Below are positions 8,414 to 17,532 of a stretch of DNA of 25,474 nucleotides, in pieces. The first letter of the stretch is position 1, and every line of letters begins with the position of its first letter. The notes below the pieces were generated by a model. That model was given only the letters and a program-made list of their open reading frames with translations. It was not told the DNA's origin and did no database searches. Location: assembly GCA_023897205.1 (NCBI GenBank), contig JAHWDD010000036.1:7625-33098 (forward strand), written 5' to 3'. Position numbers and translations under genes: made by a program. The DNA comes from Exophiala sp. HKRS030. Its lineage: Eukaryota; Ascomycota; Eurotiomycetes; Chaetothyriales; Herpotrichiellaceae.

Positions 8414-10034
8414 AGCTCGGTAACCACATCCTCGTTTGTCGCCGTCCTCGTATTCACCCTCGGCACTGGCTTTCAGGTTGGAGCTCAAAACCCCGCCATG
8501 CTCTTCGCTGGAAGAGTGATTGGTGGTCTCGATATCGGCATGTTCAGCATGGTGATTCCTCTGTACCAGGCCGAAATCGCCCCTCCAGAATTGAGAGGCT
8601 CCCTGGTATCTCTCCAACAGCTCTCGATCACCATCGGCACCTGCATCAGCTTCTGGCTCGACTATGGCATGCACTTTGTTGGGGGTAGTCACTGTGATCC
8701 CGCAGGAGTGGCCGATCCTTATTCTTCGACCAACGCCTTCGAGCCTGCCCTGGCCCACGGCCACACTTGTCTTGGCGAAAAGACTGTCTCATGGCGTGTG
8801 CCATTGTCTCTCCAGCTGATTCCGGCCTGGATCCTGTTCTTTGGAATGTTCTTCCTCCCATTTTCTCCCCGGTGGTTGATGATGAAGCATCGGGAAGATG
8901 ATTGTGTGGCCGCACTGTCCCGGTTGAGAAGACTTGAGCCTTCTGACCCTCTCCTGGTCGCCGAATTTCTCGAAATCAAGGCGACTGTGATGTTCGATGA
9001 AGAGGCAGAAGCTGAATTGAAGGAGAGCGGCGGTGTCCTCGCTCCATGGATGGCGCTATTCGCATCAAATATGTTCAAGCGGTTGAGCATTGGGTGCTGG
9101 ATCATGATGTGAGTCTCTTTCTCGCTCTAATGTACCCACCCGTATTAACACGAGGGCTAGATTCCAGCAGTTCACGGGCATCAACGCCGTCTTGTGAGTA
9201 GATTCTGCCACTCCCTAGAATCACAGTCTAATTTACCGCAGGTACTATGCGCCACAGATTTTTGGAAGTTTCGGTTTCAGCTCAGTCACCACCAATCTGC
9301 TGGCCACCGGCGTTACTGGTATATTGCAAATTCTCTTTACACTGCCCTCCGTATTCTTCCTCGACAAATTTGGTCGAAAAACGTTCTTGATCGTCGGGGC
9401 GATTGGTATGTGTATCTGTCATATCGTCGTCGCATCCATAGATGGCGTGTATGAAGACCAGTGGGCTCTGGGTAGAGGCCTTGCCAAAACCCTCGGGTGG
9501 GTTTCCATCGCCTTCATCTGGCTTTTCGCGGTCAACTTCGCGTACTCGTGGGGCCCTGTAGCTTGGGTGCTCACTCAAGAGCTTTTCCCCAACAGCATGC
9601 GTTCCCGAGGTGTGTCGATTGTGGCTTCGACTAATTGGATGTTCAACTTTATCATCGGCCTGACCACCCGTGACATGATCAACTCGATGAAATTCGGCAC
9701 TTACATCTTCTTTGCATTCTTCTCCGGAGCAGGCGGTGCTTTCATCTGGTTCTTTTGCCCCGGTGAGAAGACCTAGCCTTACGATCAGACGTAACAATGC
9801 TGACAAGACTTGATAGAGACCAAAAACAAAACCCTTGAAGAGCTTGACATGTTCTTCGGTGGTTCTATCGAAAGTGTGGCCCAAGCTGATCGAGACCGGA
9901 TGCAGCGTATTAACGATAGACTCGGTATTACTGGAGCTGAGCACCCTAGTGATCTCGCAGGGCGTGCGCTTTCTATTGCTCGAGAGCGAGGACTTCCGAT
10001 TACGGAACAAGGTGAGTATGATCCCAAGACATAA
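8414..10034 (+). pseudogene. MFS sugar transporter, 5'-truncated
   Basis: Four exons: 8414-9108, 9161-9193, 9242-9762, 9817-10034. Introns of 52, 48 and 54 nt have GTGAG donors and join in frame (WIM-IFQQFTGINAVL-YYAP; FFCP-ETKNKTLEEL). Family signatures are clear: PLYQAEIAPPELRG, QQFTGINAVLYYAPQIFG, a PSVFFLDKFGRKT loop, and PETKNKTLEELDMFF after the last helix. The match starts at about 8420 (FVAVLVFTLG), which corresponds to the third membrane segment of a 12-helix transporter. A TAG at 8411-8413 closes the frame, and helices 1-2 with their GRR loop are absent. The first ATG (8498) would give a 460-aa protein lacking about two and a half helices, unlikely to transport. Everything downstream is undamaged, so the loss may be recent or the 5' exons may have been displaced. 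Confidence 0.8.
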
Positions 10035-10846
10035 ACAGGACCCCAGCCACCCCGAGCAGAGCACGTAGGGTGCTGGCTGAATTCTAGAGTAAAGGGAATA
10101 GGCAGCCGGAGACTGCTGTTGTAGTAGCAATGGAGATTTGAAACCCAAATCCTTTCTCAAAATCACAGACTGTTCGATTGAGGGGCGATGATACTATTGA
10201 GGATTCAGTCCAGAAGCCTCCAGTTATGGGGCAATAAGGAGGACAATTGGTAATTTCTTGGTCATCATTGGCGATCCATATGGAAGTCGAGCATTGTGCA
10301 TATATGTAATGGAAACATGGCCAGGAAGATTGATGAAATAGAATAAGAATGAGTAACACTTCACGACTCAGCACAAACATGTTCTTAGAACATTACTTCC
10401 TGGCACTGTTGGCCCGATTGATTGATTGACTGAGTCACAGTCTGGCTCGATTGGGGCCCTTATCGGCAGCTATGCAGTTGAAGCACTCACGTCTCTATGC
10501 AAGCCAACAGTACTACCCTCCCGGCCCTCCCCTGCTTCTGTGTAACAGAAGGTCCTCTTCCCCACTGAGGTGTTGCGGCGTATGATCATTGCCGCCTTGA
10601 CTGAAACCTGGCTGACGTCACCATGGCTCGTCATTACGTCCGCCTACGTAATTGTGTTCCTAGAGAAAGCGCACCTTAATAAAAGTCCCTGGGTATTTGT
10701 CCAATGCAGATCGCAGCGCAGCTTCCCCGTTAGCCATGCCGTTCTTTTGGGCTCTGTTCTGTCGCAAGAATTCGTTCTTGATCTGAAGGACAAACATTAT
10801 CAGCGAGGACTTTCAGAGGCACTTGGTTCACCGGCAACACTAGTAT

Positions 10847-10860
10847 CTACTGTACAGTAG
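10847..10860. repeat. Perfect 14-bp palindrome
   Basis: CTACTGTACAGTAG. It shares the ACTGTA/TACAGT half-words with the palindromes at 1054-1069 and 12635-12646. Confidence 0.8.
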
Positions 10861-10918
10861 GAACCGTGCGCGCGTATGGGGTCACCTGGGTTGAGGCTAA
10901 TTGGAGAACAACTGAGTT

Positions 10919-10929
10919 TTCTTTAAGGT
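10919..10929 (+). promoter_or_regulatory. Possible zinc-responsive element
   Basis: TTCTTTAAGGT matches 9 of 11 positions of the yeast Zap1 consensus ACCTTNAAGGT, keeping the full AAGGT half. It lies 126 bp before the ATG of a ZIP transporter, the expected target. A left half-site ACCTTAA occurs near 10673. Short motifs arise by chance, so this is tentative. Confidence 0.3.
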
Positions 10930-11054
10930 CCTCGTTTTGAGCTGCTACTAGAGCCTATAATTAAGTATCTGCTCGGCCGCAAATTTTCACTTTTTTCCTT
11001 TTGCTTGTATCATCTTGGCTACTCTTGGCTATTTCACTTTATCTGGACGCCAGA

Positions 11055-12301
11055 ATGTCTCACAACTTTCCCTTCGGCTTATCCGACCCTACATGTGTCA
11101 ATCTCAACACGGCCTCCAAAAGGGATGTGACCTGTTACATCCTCTATTCCGGCAATGAATACAATGGCAACCTTGGGGCGCGTATCTCTTCCGTCTTCGT
11201 CATCCTCTTTGTGTCATCAGCGGTGACCTATTTCCCTGTTCTAGCGACTAGAGTTCAGCGACTAAGAATTCCACTCTATGTCTATCTCTTTGCTCGATAC
11301 TTTGGAACCGGAGTTATTATCGCAACGGGCTTTGTCCAGTGTGTTTAATTTTCTGCTATGTGAAACGAATCCGCAGCTGATTGCTTCACAGTCTTCTCGA
11401 CCCGTCCTACTACGAGATTGGCCAGAATACATGCGTTGGCATGACTGGCGGATGGTACCAATATTCTTGGCCACCAGCAATTGCCCTAGCAACCGTGATG
11501 TTGACCTTTCTGATGGAGTTCCTTGCCGAGCGTTACGTGGAGAAAAAGTACGGCATTAGTCAGCACGACAATGTGAACCCAACCGACAGCCACCTACGAT
11601 CAGGATCGGTGGACGCTGCAATGCTACGCTATGACCTCTCACGGCGTCGTTCGGTCCCTGCTTCCATCCACCCTGAAGCACGAGATGACAGAATTGAATT
11701 AGACCCGTCGTCTCCACAAGGAGGTTTGCCGGAGTCTAAGAACACGCAGGCTGTGGCTCACGACGATGAACGAGACCTAGAAGAAGAGAAAGACCAAGCT
11801 GCAGCCCTGGCTTTTAGGCAACAGATTGCGGCCTTTCTGATCCTCGAATTCGGTATAATTTTTCACAGTGTGATTATTGGTTTGACGCTTGGAACAGCCG
11901 GCCCAGAGTTCTCGGTTTTGTATCCTGTCATCGTTTTCCACCAATCCTTCGAAGGCCTGGGTATCGGAGCTCGTCTGTCTGCAATTCCATTCCCGAAGCG
12001 ATACAGCTGGATGCCCTGGTGGCTATGTGCCGGCTACGGCCTTACCACCCCAATTGCCATAGCGATCGGCCTTGGCCTTCGGACGACCTACAATTCCAAC
12101 AGTTATACGGCAAATGTTGTTTCTGGACTCCTTGACGCTATTTCTGCCGGTATTTTGATATATACCGGGTTGGTGGAGCTCATGGCTAGAGACTTCTTGT
12201 TTAGCCCTGACCGCACCAACAACGACAGGAAGTTGGCTTTCATGATTATCTCGATGCTGCTAGGCGCAGGAATAATGTCTTTACTTGGGAAGTGGGCATA
12301 G
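11055..12301 (+). CDS. ZIP-family metal (zinc) transporter, 397 aa
   Basis: Model: join(11055..11338,11392..12301). The 53-nt intron (GTGTGT...TTCACAG, branch GCTGATT) restores ATGFVHLLDPSYYEIG, the conserved helix-3 region of fungal ZIP proteins. ATG 11055 (MSHNFPFGLSDP) was chosen because upstream codons lack ATG and the next residues resemble the extracellular start of plasma-membrane ZIPs. Metal-site helices are intact: HSVIIGLTLG in helix 4 and HQSFEGLGIGARL in helix 5. The cytoplasmic loop between helices 3 and 4 (residues about 150-240) is unusually poor in His; it is acidic with an RRR patch and a DERDLEEEKD stretch instead of the familiar His-rich cluster. It probably imports Zn(II), possibly other divalent metals, at the plasma membrane. 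The gene appears intact and is the clearest functional transporter here. Confidence 0.9.
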
Positions 12302-12414
12302 GTCGCGCTCTATTGTGACCCGGCAGGTGCTGCTACGGTTTGTCTGCCCGGTCTCATTTGTTGCAGCAGCTAAGAGTAATCTCGTCATGAGATGACTCTC
12401 CATGAATGTCAGGA

Positions 12415-12451
12415 GTAGACAGAATAGAGAACTAGTAGACAGAATAGAGAA
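12415..12451. repeat. Direct repeat, 17-nt unit at 20-nt period
   Basis: GTAGACAGAATAGAGAA occurs at 12415-12431 and again at 12435-12451, separated by CTA, downstream of the ZIP gene. Confidence 0.9.
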
Positions 12452-12634
12452 GTGACAAAGCTGAGAAAGAGAGCGATACCACCGAACCCGCGCTAAGAAC
12501 ACCGCCAAAAAAACTCGGAAGACTCGCGCCCTTGACGCAAGCTTCCCGCGTAAGGAATTCTTCTTCTTTATCCTTTGAGTTCTGATACCTAGAGTATCTA
12601 GATAGAATAATCTGTTTTAATTGTATCATCACTC

Positions 12635-12646
12635 TACAGTACTGTA
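12635..12646. repeat. 12-bp palindrome TACAGTACTGTA
   Basis: Identical to the core of the 1054-1069 palindrome more than 11 kb away. Confidence 0.85.
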
Positions 12647-13077
12647 TGTGCGGGAGGTTAGCACCAAATGCAGAGGAAGCCTTCTGACAGTGGACCTGTT
12701 TCTTTCGACAGAGCCCCCATCCAGATCACCAATACCTACTTTCGCGTAACCATGATTCACTGACTGAGGCTATCGCAAAATATGTTGGAGGTTTTAGTTT
12801 CTGATATAGTGTGGTTGCCACACGAATACATGGCGCATTCATGTTCGTACCGCCAATGAATACAACGTTTACACGTCGGCATTTCATCCTCCAGGCCCAG
12901 CCCCAAGATGGAGGCAATCGCCACCAACCTCTAACGTAGCATGCAGCTATCTGAACTTGGCATGGCTTTTGACTAGCTGCCAAGTATTTATTGCTGCTCA
13001 CGCCCGTTCGCCTGCTCAACTCATCCTGCCTCTTCCTCACTTTTTGTTGCCGAAAGGCCCCCACCAACCTCTCGAAT

Positions 13078-14037
13078 ATGAGGGCGTCTGGAGATCCAAT
13101 GGCTCTAAGGTCGTCCTCCCAAAGATACTCGAAGATCTCCTATCGACACACAGGCACAAGCAAACCCAAACGCAATGTTCGATTTATTAAATCCTCTTCA
13201 CAAAAATGCCACTCCCTAGACTTATCAAGATTCAAAGCACTTCCCCTCGAAATACAAATTAAAATTTGCGAGGCTTGCCTTGGCTCTGGGTTTCGGTCTA
13301 TTAGTCCCGAAGGATACAGATTCTTTCCCTGCCCTTCAATCCTTACCATCAACAAGCAATGGTATAACGGTATGAGACCATACGTCGATCGCCGCATAAA
13401 CTGTTCGAACTTGGATCCTCTGTTGAACAACACAATCACTATTGGTCACGTGAAAGACCTCACACTGAATTTCAGGAATCTGGAAAAGATAGATGTATGC
13501 TTGTCAGACAAGTTGGAGGAGTTATTACGGCTTGCGGACAACCTTCGGGAACTCACTCTCTATTTTTCCGAGCTTCCCATGATGTTTGAAGGAAACGGCA
13601 CGCCAAAGGTCACACTCGAGTACGACGCATTGAAGTTCTTTGCTACTCTGTGGGCGGTCAAATCGCTCTCGCTTCGAACACTGTGGGATAGTTGCAATGG
13701 CGAGCACCCTCATAGTGTCGGAAACAAATCCACCAGCAAGAGAGGGTCGTCTGCAATGCGACCCTCTCATACATACTGGTATTCACTCTGTCAAGCACTG
13801 ACGTGTTACCGCAAAGAGATGCAGAGCGAATCGGCGAAGGACACCAACAGACTAAAGGTGTGCTTTCAGGCTGCCCTTGAAGCTTCACAACAGGAGTCTT
13901 TTCTTCAGAACCCATCCGCAGCGTTTGAGTGCAAGAGATGCGGCGAGCCGCATCCACGGCCTACTGCAGCGGATGTCAACAAGGTGGACTCGGCCGGTGA
14001 TGAAGGCGAAGATGAAAGAGAATGTGTGGTGATGTGA
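13078..14037 (+). CDS. F-box-like protein, 319 aa
   Basis: Single frame; the first ATG is at 13078 (MRASGDPMAL), with ATG 13099 as alternative. The N-terminal 48 residues are basic and low-complexity. Residues about 52-105 look like a fungal F-box or F-box-like fold: FKALPLEIQIKICEACL followed by ILTINKQWYNGMRPYVDRRI, matching the usual LPxEIxxxI...VCRxWxxxxxPxLYRxI layout. Residues 120-200 contain leucine-rich stretches (HVKDLTLNF, NLRELTLYF), as in the LRR-type region of such proteins. A CKRCGEPH pair of cysteines lies near the C-terminus. Fungal F-box proteins often link substrates to SCF ubiquitin ligases, but members of this large, poorly conserved class mostly have no known target. It converges on the permease remnant. 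An ATGTGAGT at the stop codon could be a splice donor, so the C-terminus may differ. Confidence 0.5.
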   Translation: MRASGDPMALRSSSQRYSKISYRHTGTSKPKRNVRFIKSSSQKCHSLDLSRFKALPLEIQIKICEACLGSGFRSISPEGYRFFPCPSILTINKQWYNGMRPYVDRRINCSNLDPLLNNTITIGHVKDLTLNFRNLEKIDVCLSDKLEELLRLADNLRELTLYFSELPMMFEGNGTPKVTLEYDALKFFATLWAVKSLSLRTLWDSCNGEHPHSVGNKSTSKRGSSAMRPSHTYWYSLCQALTCYRKEMQSESAKDTNRLKVCFQAALEASQQESFLQNPSAAFECKRCGEPHPRPTAADVNKVDSAGDEGEDERECVVM

Positions 14038-14200
14038 GTAACTTGCAGACGTGGCTCTGCAGCAGTTTGAATTTTGGATGCCCCAGTCGTCGCTCACTGC
14101 GCTTCGTTGACCTGATATCGGACGCGGCGACTACTTTCATAGCATCAGCGGTGATGCGAAATTGAGATCACCTGAGGCAACAGACGTCAGGACTGTTTAA

Positions 14201-15112
14201 TCACCCCATGGGCCTGAGGGTTCGTCGGCAAAGCTTGCAGCCAAGGTAGACTGTTACTGTGATCGGGATGTAAAGATAGGACCTGAGAGTACTGGCATCT
14301 ATTTCGGCCGAGAGCACTTCTCCGTACACCGTTGGTCCCAGCCCGGTCCATAGCTAGGAGAGGACCACGACGCAGCAAAAAGAAGTTCCAAACCAAGAAC
14401 TTGCTTCGCGTATGAAGCCTCCACGGAAATTATTCACTGAGTTTTGTCTCCGCCTTCGACGTTCCTTCGAGGATTTGAGATGTGCGACGAATATAGTCAG
14501 GGAGACAAAAACCATTGGAGTGCCGGAGGATTCCGCAGCATAGTCGAGAACGGACTTGCCATATTCCGACAGCGCTATGAAGCTCAAAAGCGCCGGGAGA
14601 GCAGCAATGACAAAACATGGTACTGGGCGACCACCATCATTCCGTACAAGCAGAGCAGTAGGTGCTTGTTTCTGCTCAGCAAGCTCAGAAGCTGCCCTGG
14701 AGGATCCATAGATCGCCGACGAGGCGGCTGTGAACCGTGTCATGATACTACCAATCTGCAGGAATAGCAAGGTGACACTAGGCCCTCCGTAGGTCTTCAT
14801 GGCGATAGCAACAGGAGAAGAGTTGATGGGGTTTAGCGACGTGAGGTCTATGAGCCTTAAATCAGTGAACGGCACACTCACTCCCGCAACCACGGCGTTA
14901 AAGGAGCGAAGAGCAGCCAGACTCCAGACTAGCAGGTGACATCCGGACCGATATCTGGTAGACGACGGATTTGACTCTCGAACACCTAGGCTGAGAATGT
15001 CCAGGCCATTCCGTACCGTACCCGAGAAGAATAGAGTAGCCGCAATCCCAAACGCTCCTGCATGGAATGCTCCGGGATGATGCCAGGACCGTGGGAGTAC
15101 ATAAGAGGGTCT
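14201..15112 (-). pseudogene. Amino-acid permease (YAT/AAT-type), truncated with in-frame stop
   Basis: One minus-strand frame carries permease homology from about 15112 to the stop at 14201-14203, broken by a TAG at 14354-14356. The order matches the C-terminal two thirds of fungal amino-acid permeases: WHHPGAFHAGAF, a helix with a degenerate ESNP (normally AExENP), AVVAGVSVPFTD, INSSPVAIAMKTYG, the AASSAIYGSSRA helix, LAEQKQAPTALL, RPVPCFVIAALPALLSF, and after the stop TLRSYLYIPITVTVYLG, the last helix. The N-terminal helices are missing: stops appear at 15113-15115 and beyond. CAG to TAG would be a single C to T change, as RIP or simple decay can produce. Because the frame is otherwise open, inactivation seems fairly young. 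Substrate unknown. The upstream end meets the reductase fragment at 15194. Confidence 0.75.
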
Positions 15113-15193
15113 CTAGTATCCTACATACTTCCTTAGGCTTACTCATTTGAAGGTGGGTTTTACCGCCACGCTGATCACTCCCGTATTGAATAG

Positions 15194-15775
15194 GAGAGAG
15201 CTGCATGGGACTTTGTGGAAAGGGAGAAGCCCCAATATTCTCTTGCAAGTGTGAGTTAGACGAAAAAAGCCATGACACTGTCAAAAAGGTTCAAGAGCTC
15301 TTAGCTCACACATTTTGCTTATCAGATAAACCCACCCATGGTCTACGGTCCGGTAGTTCATCATATCAATGACCTTGATGGACTGAATACTTCCAACGAG
15401 CGCATTAGGGACATTGCCTTTGGTAAAGCAAAGCATGGCTGCCCATTGACTGGAGTATTCCTATGGGTGGACGTTCGTGATCTGGCATTGGCGCACGTTC
15501 TGGCAATGGAGAAACCAGAGGCAGCTGGCCAGCGGTTCTTGGTTTCTCCAGGACACTATTCCAACAAGGACATTGTGAAAGGTATCTGGGAAGCATTCCC
15601 TGAACTCCGGGAAGGTTTGCCGATGGGAGACGCATTGACACCTGGTGCGTTTCCGCCCGAGGGATGGTATGGATATGATAGTACCAAGTCCAAGAAGGTT
15701 TTGGGCGTCACCTATCGACCATTGAAGGAGTGCATTATCGACACGGTGAACAGTCTTAAGACATTTGTCAAATAA
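15194..15775 (+). pseudogene. Gre2-like NAD(P)-dependent reductase, C-terminal half
   Basis: Two exons, 15194-15250 and 15326-15775, with a 75-nt intron (GTGAGTTAG...TTATCAG). The join reads FVEREKPQYSLAS-INPPMVYGPVVHH, the conserved middle of extended SDRs of the methylglyoxal reductase / dihydroflavonol reductase type. The remainder (FLWVDVRDLALAHVLAME, GQRFLVSPGHYSN, and TKSKKVLGVTYRPLKEC) runs intact to the stop. The Rossmann nucleotide-binding half and the catalytic YxxxK are missing upstream: a TAG (15191-15193) precedes ERAAWDF. A possible acceptor there (41-nt GTGGGT...AATAG) leads only to sequence without an ASK motif. An isolated N-terminal half of the same family lies inverted at 16355-16552. 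The ATG 15338 frame alone (145 aa) cannot form an enzyme. Confidence 0.75.
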
Positions 15776-16354
15776 AGTCGAAGACGAAGAAGATAGCATT
15801 TCAAATATGAGTAATATCCAGCTTGCTATAAGAATGCATTGGAGTTAATCGTTAGAACCTTCTTGGGGGCGACGAAGAGCCGCGAGACGTTAACCTATCA
15901 TTTTTGAAACCTTCTGGCTACACGCTCCCTATATGATATGTATATGAATTTGTTGGTGTTGGTATCAACAGCCCTGTTTCCTTTGCGCAGAGTAAACTTC
16001 AGGGCTGCGTCCCCGGCTTTAGACCCTTTTGTAATAATCAAACCTAATGCAGGGGTAATATGAAGATGTGGAACTGTCTACTCTCCGGAGCTATGGAGAG
16101 GTGGCTCAGTGGGACAATACCAGCCAAAAACGCTTGATGGGAGTTTTCCATAGATCGGAGCGTTTGTTCTAGTCAAACTATACATAGTATGTGGTCTTTC
16201 CGTAAGTATGCAGGCACTGATGGTTCTGACCAGAAAAGTGTAGGTACCGGCCATTGTCGTTCTGGTCGAAGGCTGAGTATCATATATATTTCAACAGTTA
16301 GTTCACGTGGTTCGCTTAAATCCGAAAAATTGACCAAAATGGGTGAGTATAGCT
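15776..16354. other. Gene-free stretch between two reductase halves
   Basis: I looked on both strands for the missing central part of the reductase (the VIHTASP strand and YxxxK) and did not find it. A short inverted repeat CTCTCC/GGAGAG is present near 16080-16103. No other feature seen. Confidence 0.5.
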
Positions 16355-16552
16355 ACCATCAGGCGCAGAAATATCAGGCACAGTCACAAAATCCAGATTT
16401 TCCTTCGAGACACCTGGGTGGGATGCTTCTATCTGCTCTGCCTTTTGCCGCGAGCGGACGGTTGTCACGACAGAATGTCCGCGTTTGAGCAGTACATCGA
16501 GAATATGAGCGGCAATGAAGCCACTTCCGCCGGTAAGAAGGGTTCGCGTCAT
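16355..16552 (-). pseudogene. Gre2-like reductase, N-terminal fragment (66 aa)
   Basis: From ATG 16550-16552 the frame reads MTRTLLTGGSGFIAAHILDV, an excellent TGGxGFIxxH Rossmann NAD(P)-binding motif, followed by LLKRGHSVVTTVRS and, at residues 53-65, LDFVTVPDISAPD. This is the first fifth of a fungal extended SDR of the same family as the 15194-15775 fragment. Homology stops at residue 65-66, where a potential donor (GATG|GTAGCT) occurs, but no following exon is found on this strand. The frame then runs 12 unrelated codons to a stop. In-frame codons upstream of the ATG look non-homologous. Most likely half of a rearranged gene. Confidence 0.7.
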
Positions 16553-17239
16553 TACTGCAGGCTTTATCATCAAGCCGTAAGAGTTGGAGCTATACCGGTC
16601 TGTGTCGCTGTCGTCGGATGGAGTTTTCACCATAAAATCAAGTCCTAATCGCAGATTGCGCCCAGAGCTCTTCATCTTACTTATACATTTGATCGACAAG
16701 CCGGTGTTTGTTCGGTTTTAGGGCTTATGGTTTCCAATTGAGGAAGTTTAAGGCCGAACCTTATCTGTGCGGTGATATGAAATGTTTCCCTCTGTGCGGT
16801 GGTCTTAATAGACATGACGGACTTAACAGGCGCAGGGATGGAATTTAAAATTTATTTTGCTTGATGGTCCATTCGGCGCATAGAGAGCGGGATGCAGCAG
16901 CCGATCGAGGCACACATGTGACACCAGCAGTGATTCTCTGAAATAGATTTAAATCGGATGCCGTGGAGTATAGGACGCCTGACACTGCTGATCATGGCCG
17001 CTCAAATATGCCGTCTTGCATCAGAACGACCGCCATGGCTCCTCAATTCAGCTTCTAACTCTCCTCCACCATTCTTAAGGACGTAGGAGAACTATGCAGA
17101 ACCGCAACAATGGAGGGAAAGATTTCCACATTTCTCGCTAATCCGAACTTGACTAGAAGAGTGGCCTCCAACGTCTCAAAGATATAATTTTGATGAGGCA
17201 CCCTTTATATGTTCTATCGACCCACCCTTTCTCACGGAC
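16553..17239. other. Gene-free stretch
   Basis: About 690 bp without recognised genes or repeats, holding the 5' flank of the reductase fragment and the 3' flank of the SDR remnant. Confidence 0.5.
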
Positions 17240-17532
17240 AGCTTATAGAGCGTCCGGGAAGGATAACTCCGAAGTTGTGCGCGGCCAGCTCGTAGACCCA
17301 TGTCAGGCCAATGCCTGAACCGGCGCCAGTCACTAGAGCCCAGACAACAGGAAAGACAGTATCAGCATCGCTGTTACCACAAGTCATCGTTCTCGCTGGC
17401 CAACACACGACGAGAACGGTGTGGGTGAGAACGGGGATGAAGATAACGTTGTAGCTTGGAAGTGTGGAGGTTACAAAGAACAACGTTGGAAGCCTTGTAC
17501 GTGACGAAGCCTGTGGTTAAGTAATCGGCCAT
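17240..17532 (-). pseudogene. Short-chain dehydrogenase (17-beta-HSD-like), N-terminal frameshifted fragment
   Basis: ATG 17530-17532 starts MADYLTTGFVTYKASNVV and leads to LHTSKLQRYLHP, like the membrane-anchored N-terminus of fungal hydroxysteroid/3-ketoacyl SDRs (RPSSLHRYLH-type). That frame ends at a TAA. The next frame carries the core VVWALVTGAGSGIG, then LTWVYELAAHNFGVILPGR: the classical TGxxxGIG cofactor motif and the beta-2 strand ending GR. A third frame gives RTLYKLSVR, resembling the GRNxxKL segment that follows. So at least two frameshifts (or a shift plus a lost splice site) divide a fragment of about 95 codons. The catalytic SYK half is absent. Inactive remnant. Confidence 0.6.

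Larger units (their letters stand above)
10035..11054. other. Gene-free stretch, promoter of ZIP transporter
   Basis: About 1 kb with no recognised gene; the frame at 10570-10860 has no protein-like pattern I know. It contains the 14-bp palindrome at 10847-10860 and a zinc-response-like element at 10919-10929. Confidence 0.55.
12302..13077. other. Gene-free stretch with short repeats
   Basis: No gene recognised. Includes the 20-nt-period direct repeat (12415-12451) and the TACAGTACTGTA palindrome (12635-12646). Confidence 0.55.

Noticed and set aside
9282..10166. 294-aa minus-strand ORF opposite the sugar transporter
   Set aside because: Antisense shadow of the transporter exons; no family pattern of its own.
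10570..10860. 96-aa plus-strand ORF upstream of the ZIP gene
   Set aside because: No recognisable domain and it ends in a palindrome; more likely promoter sequence read as protein.
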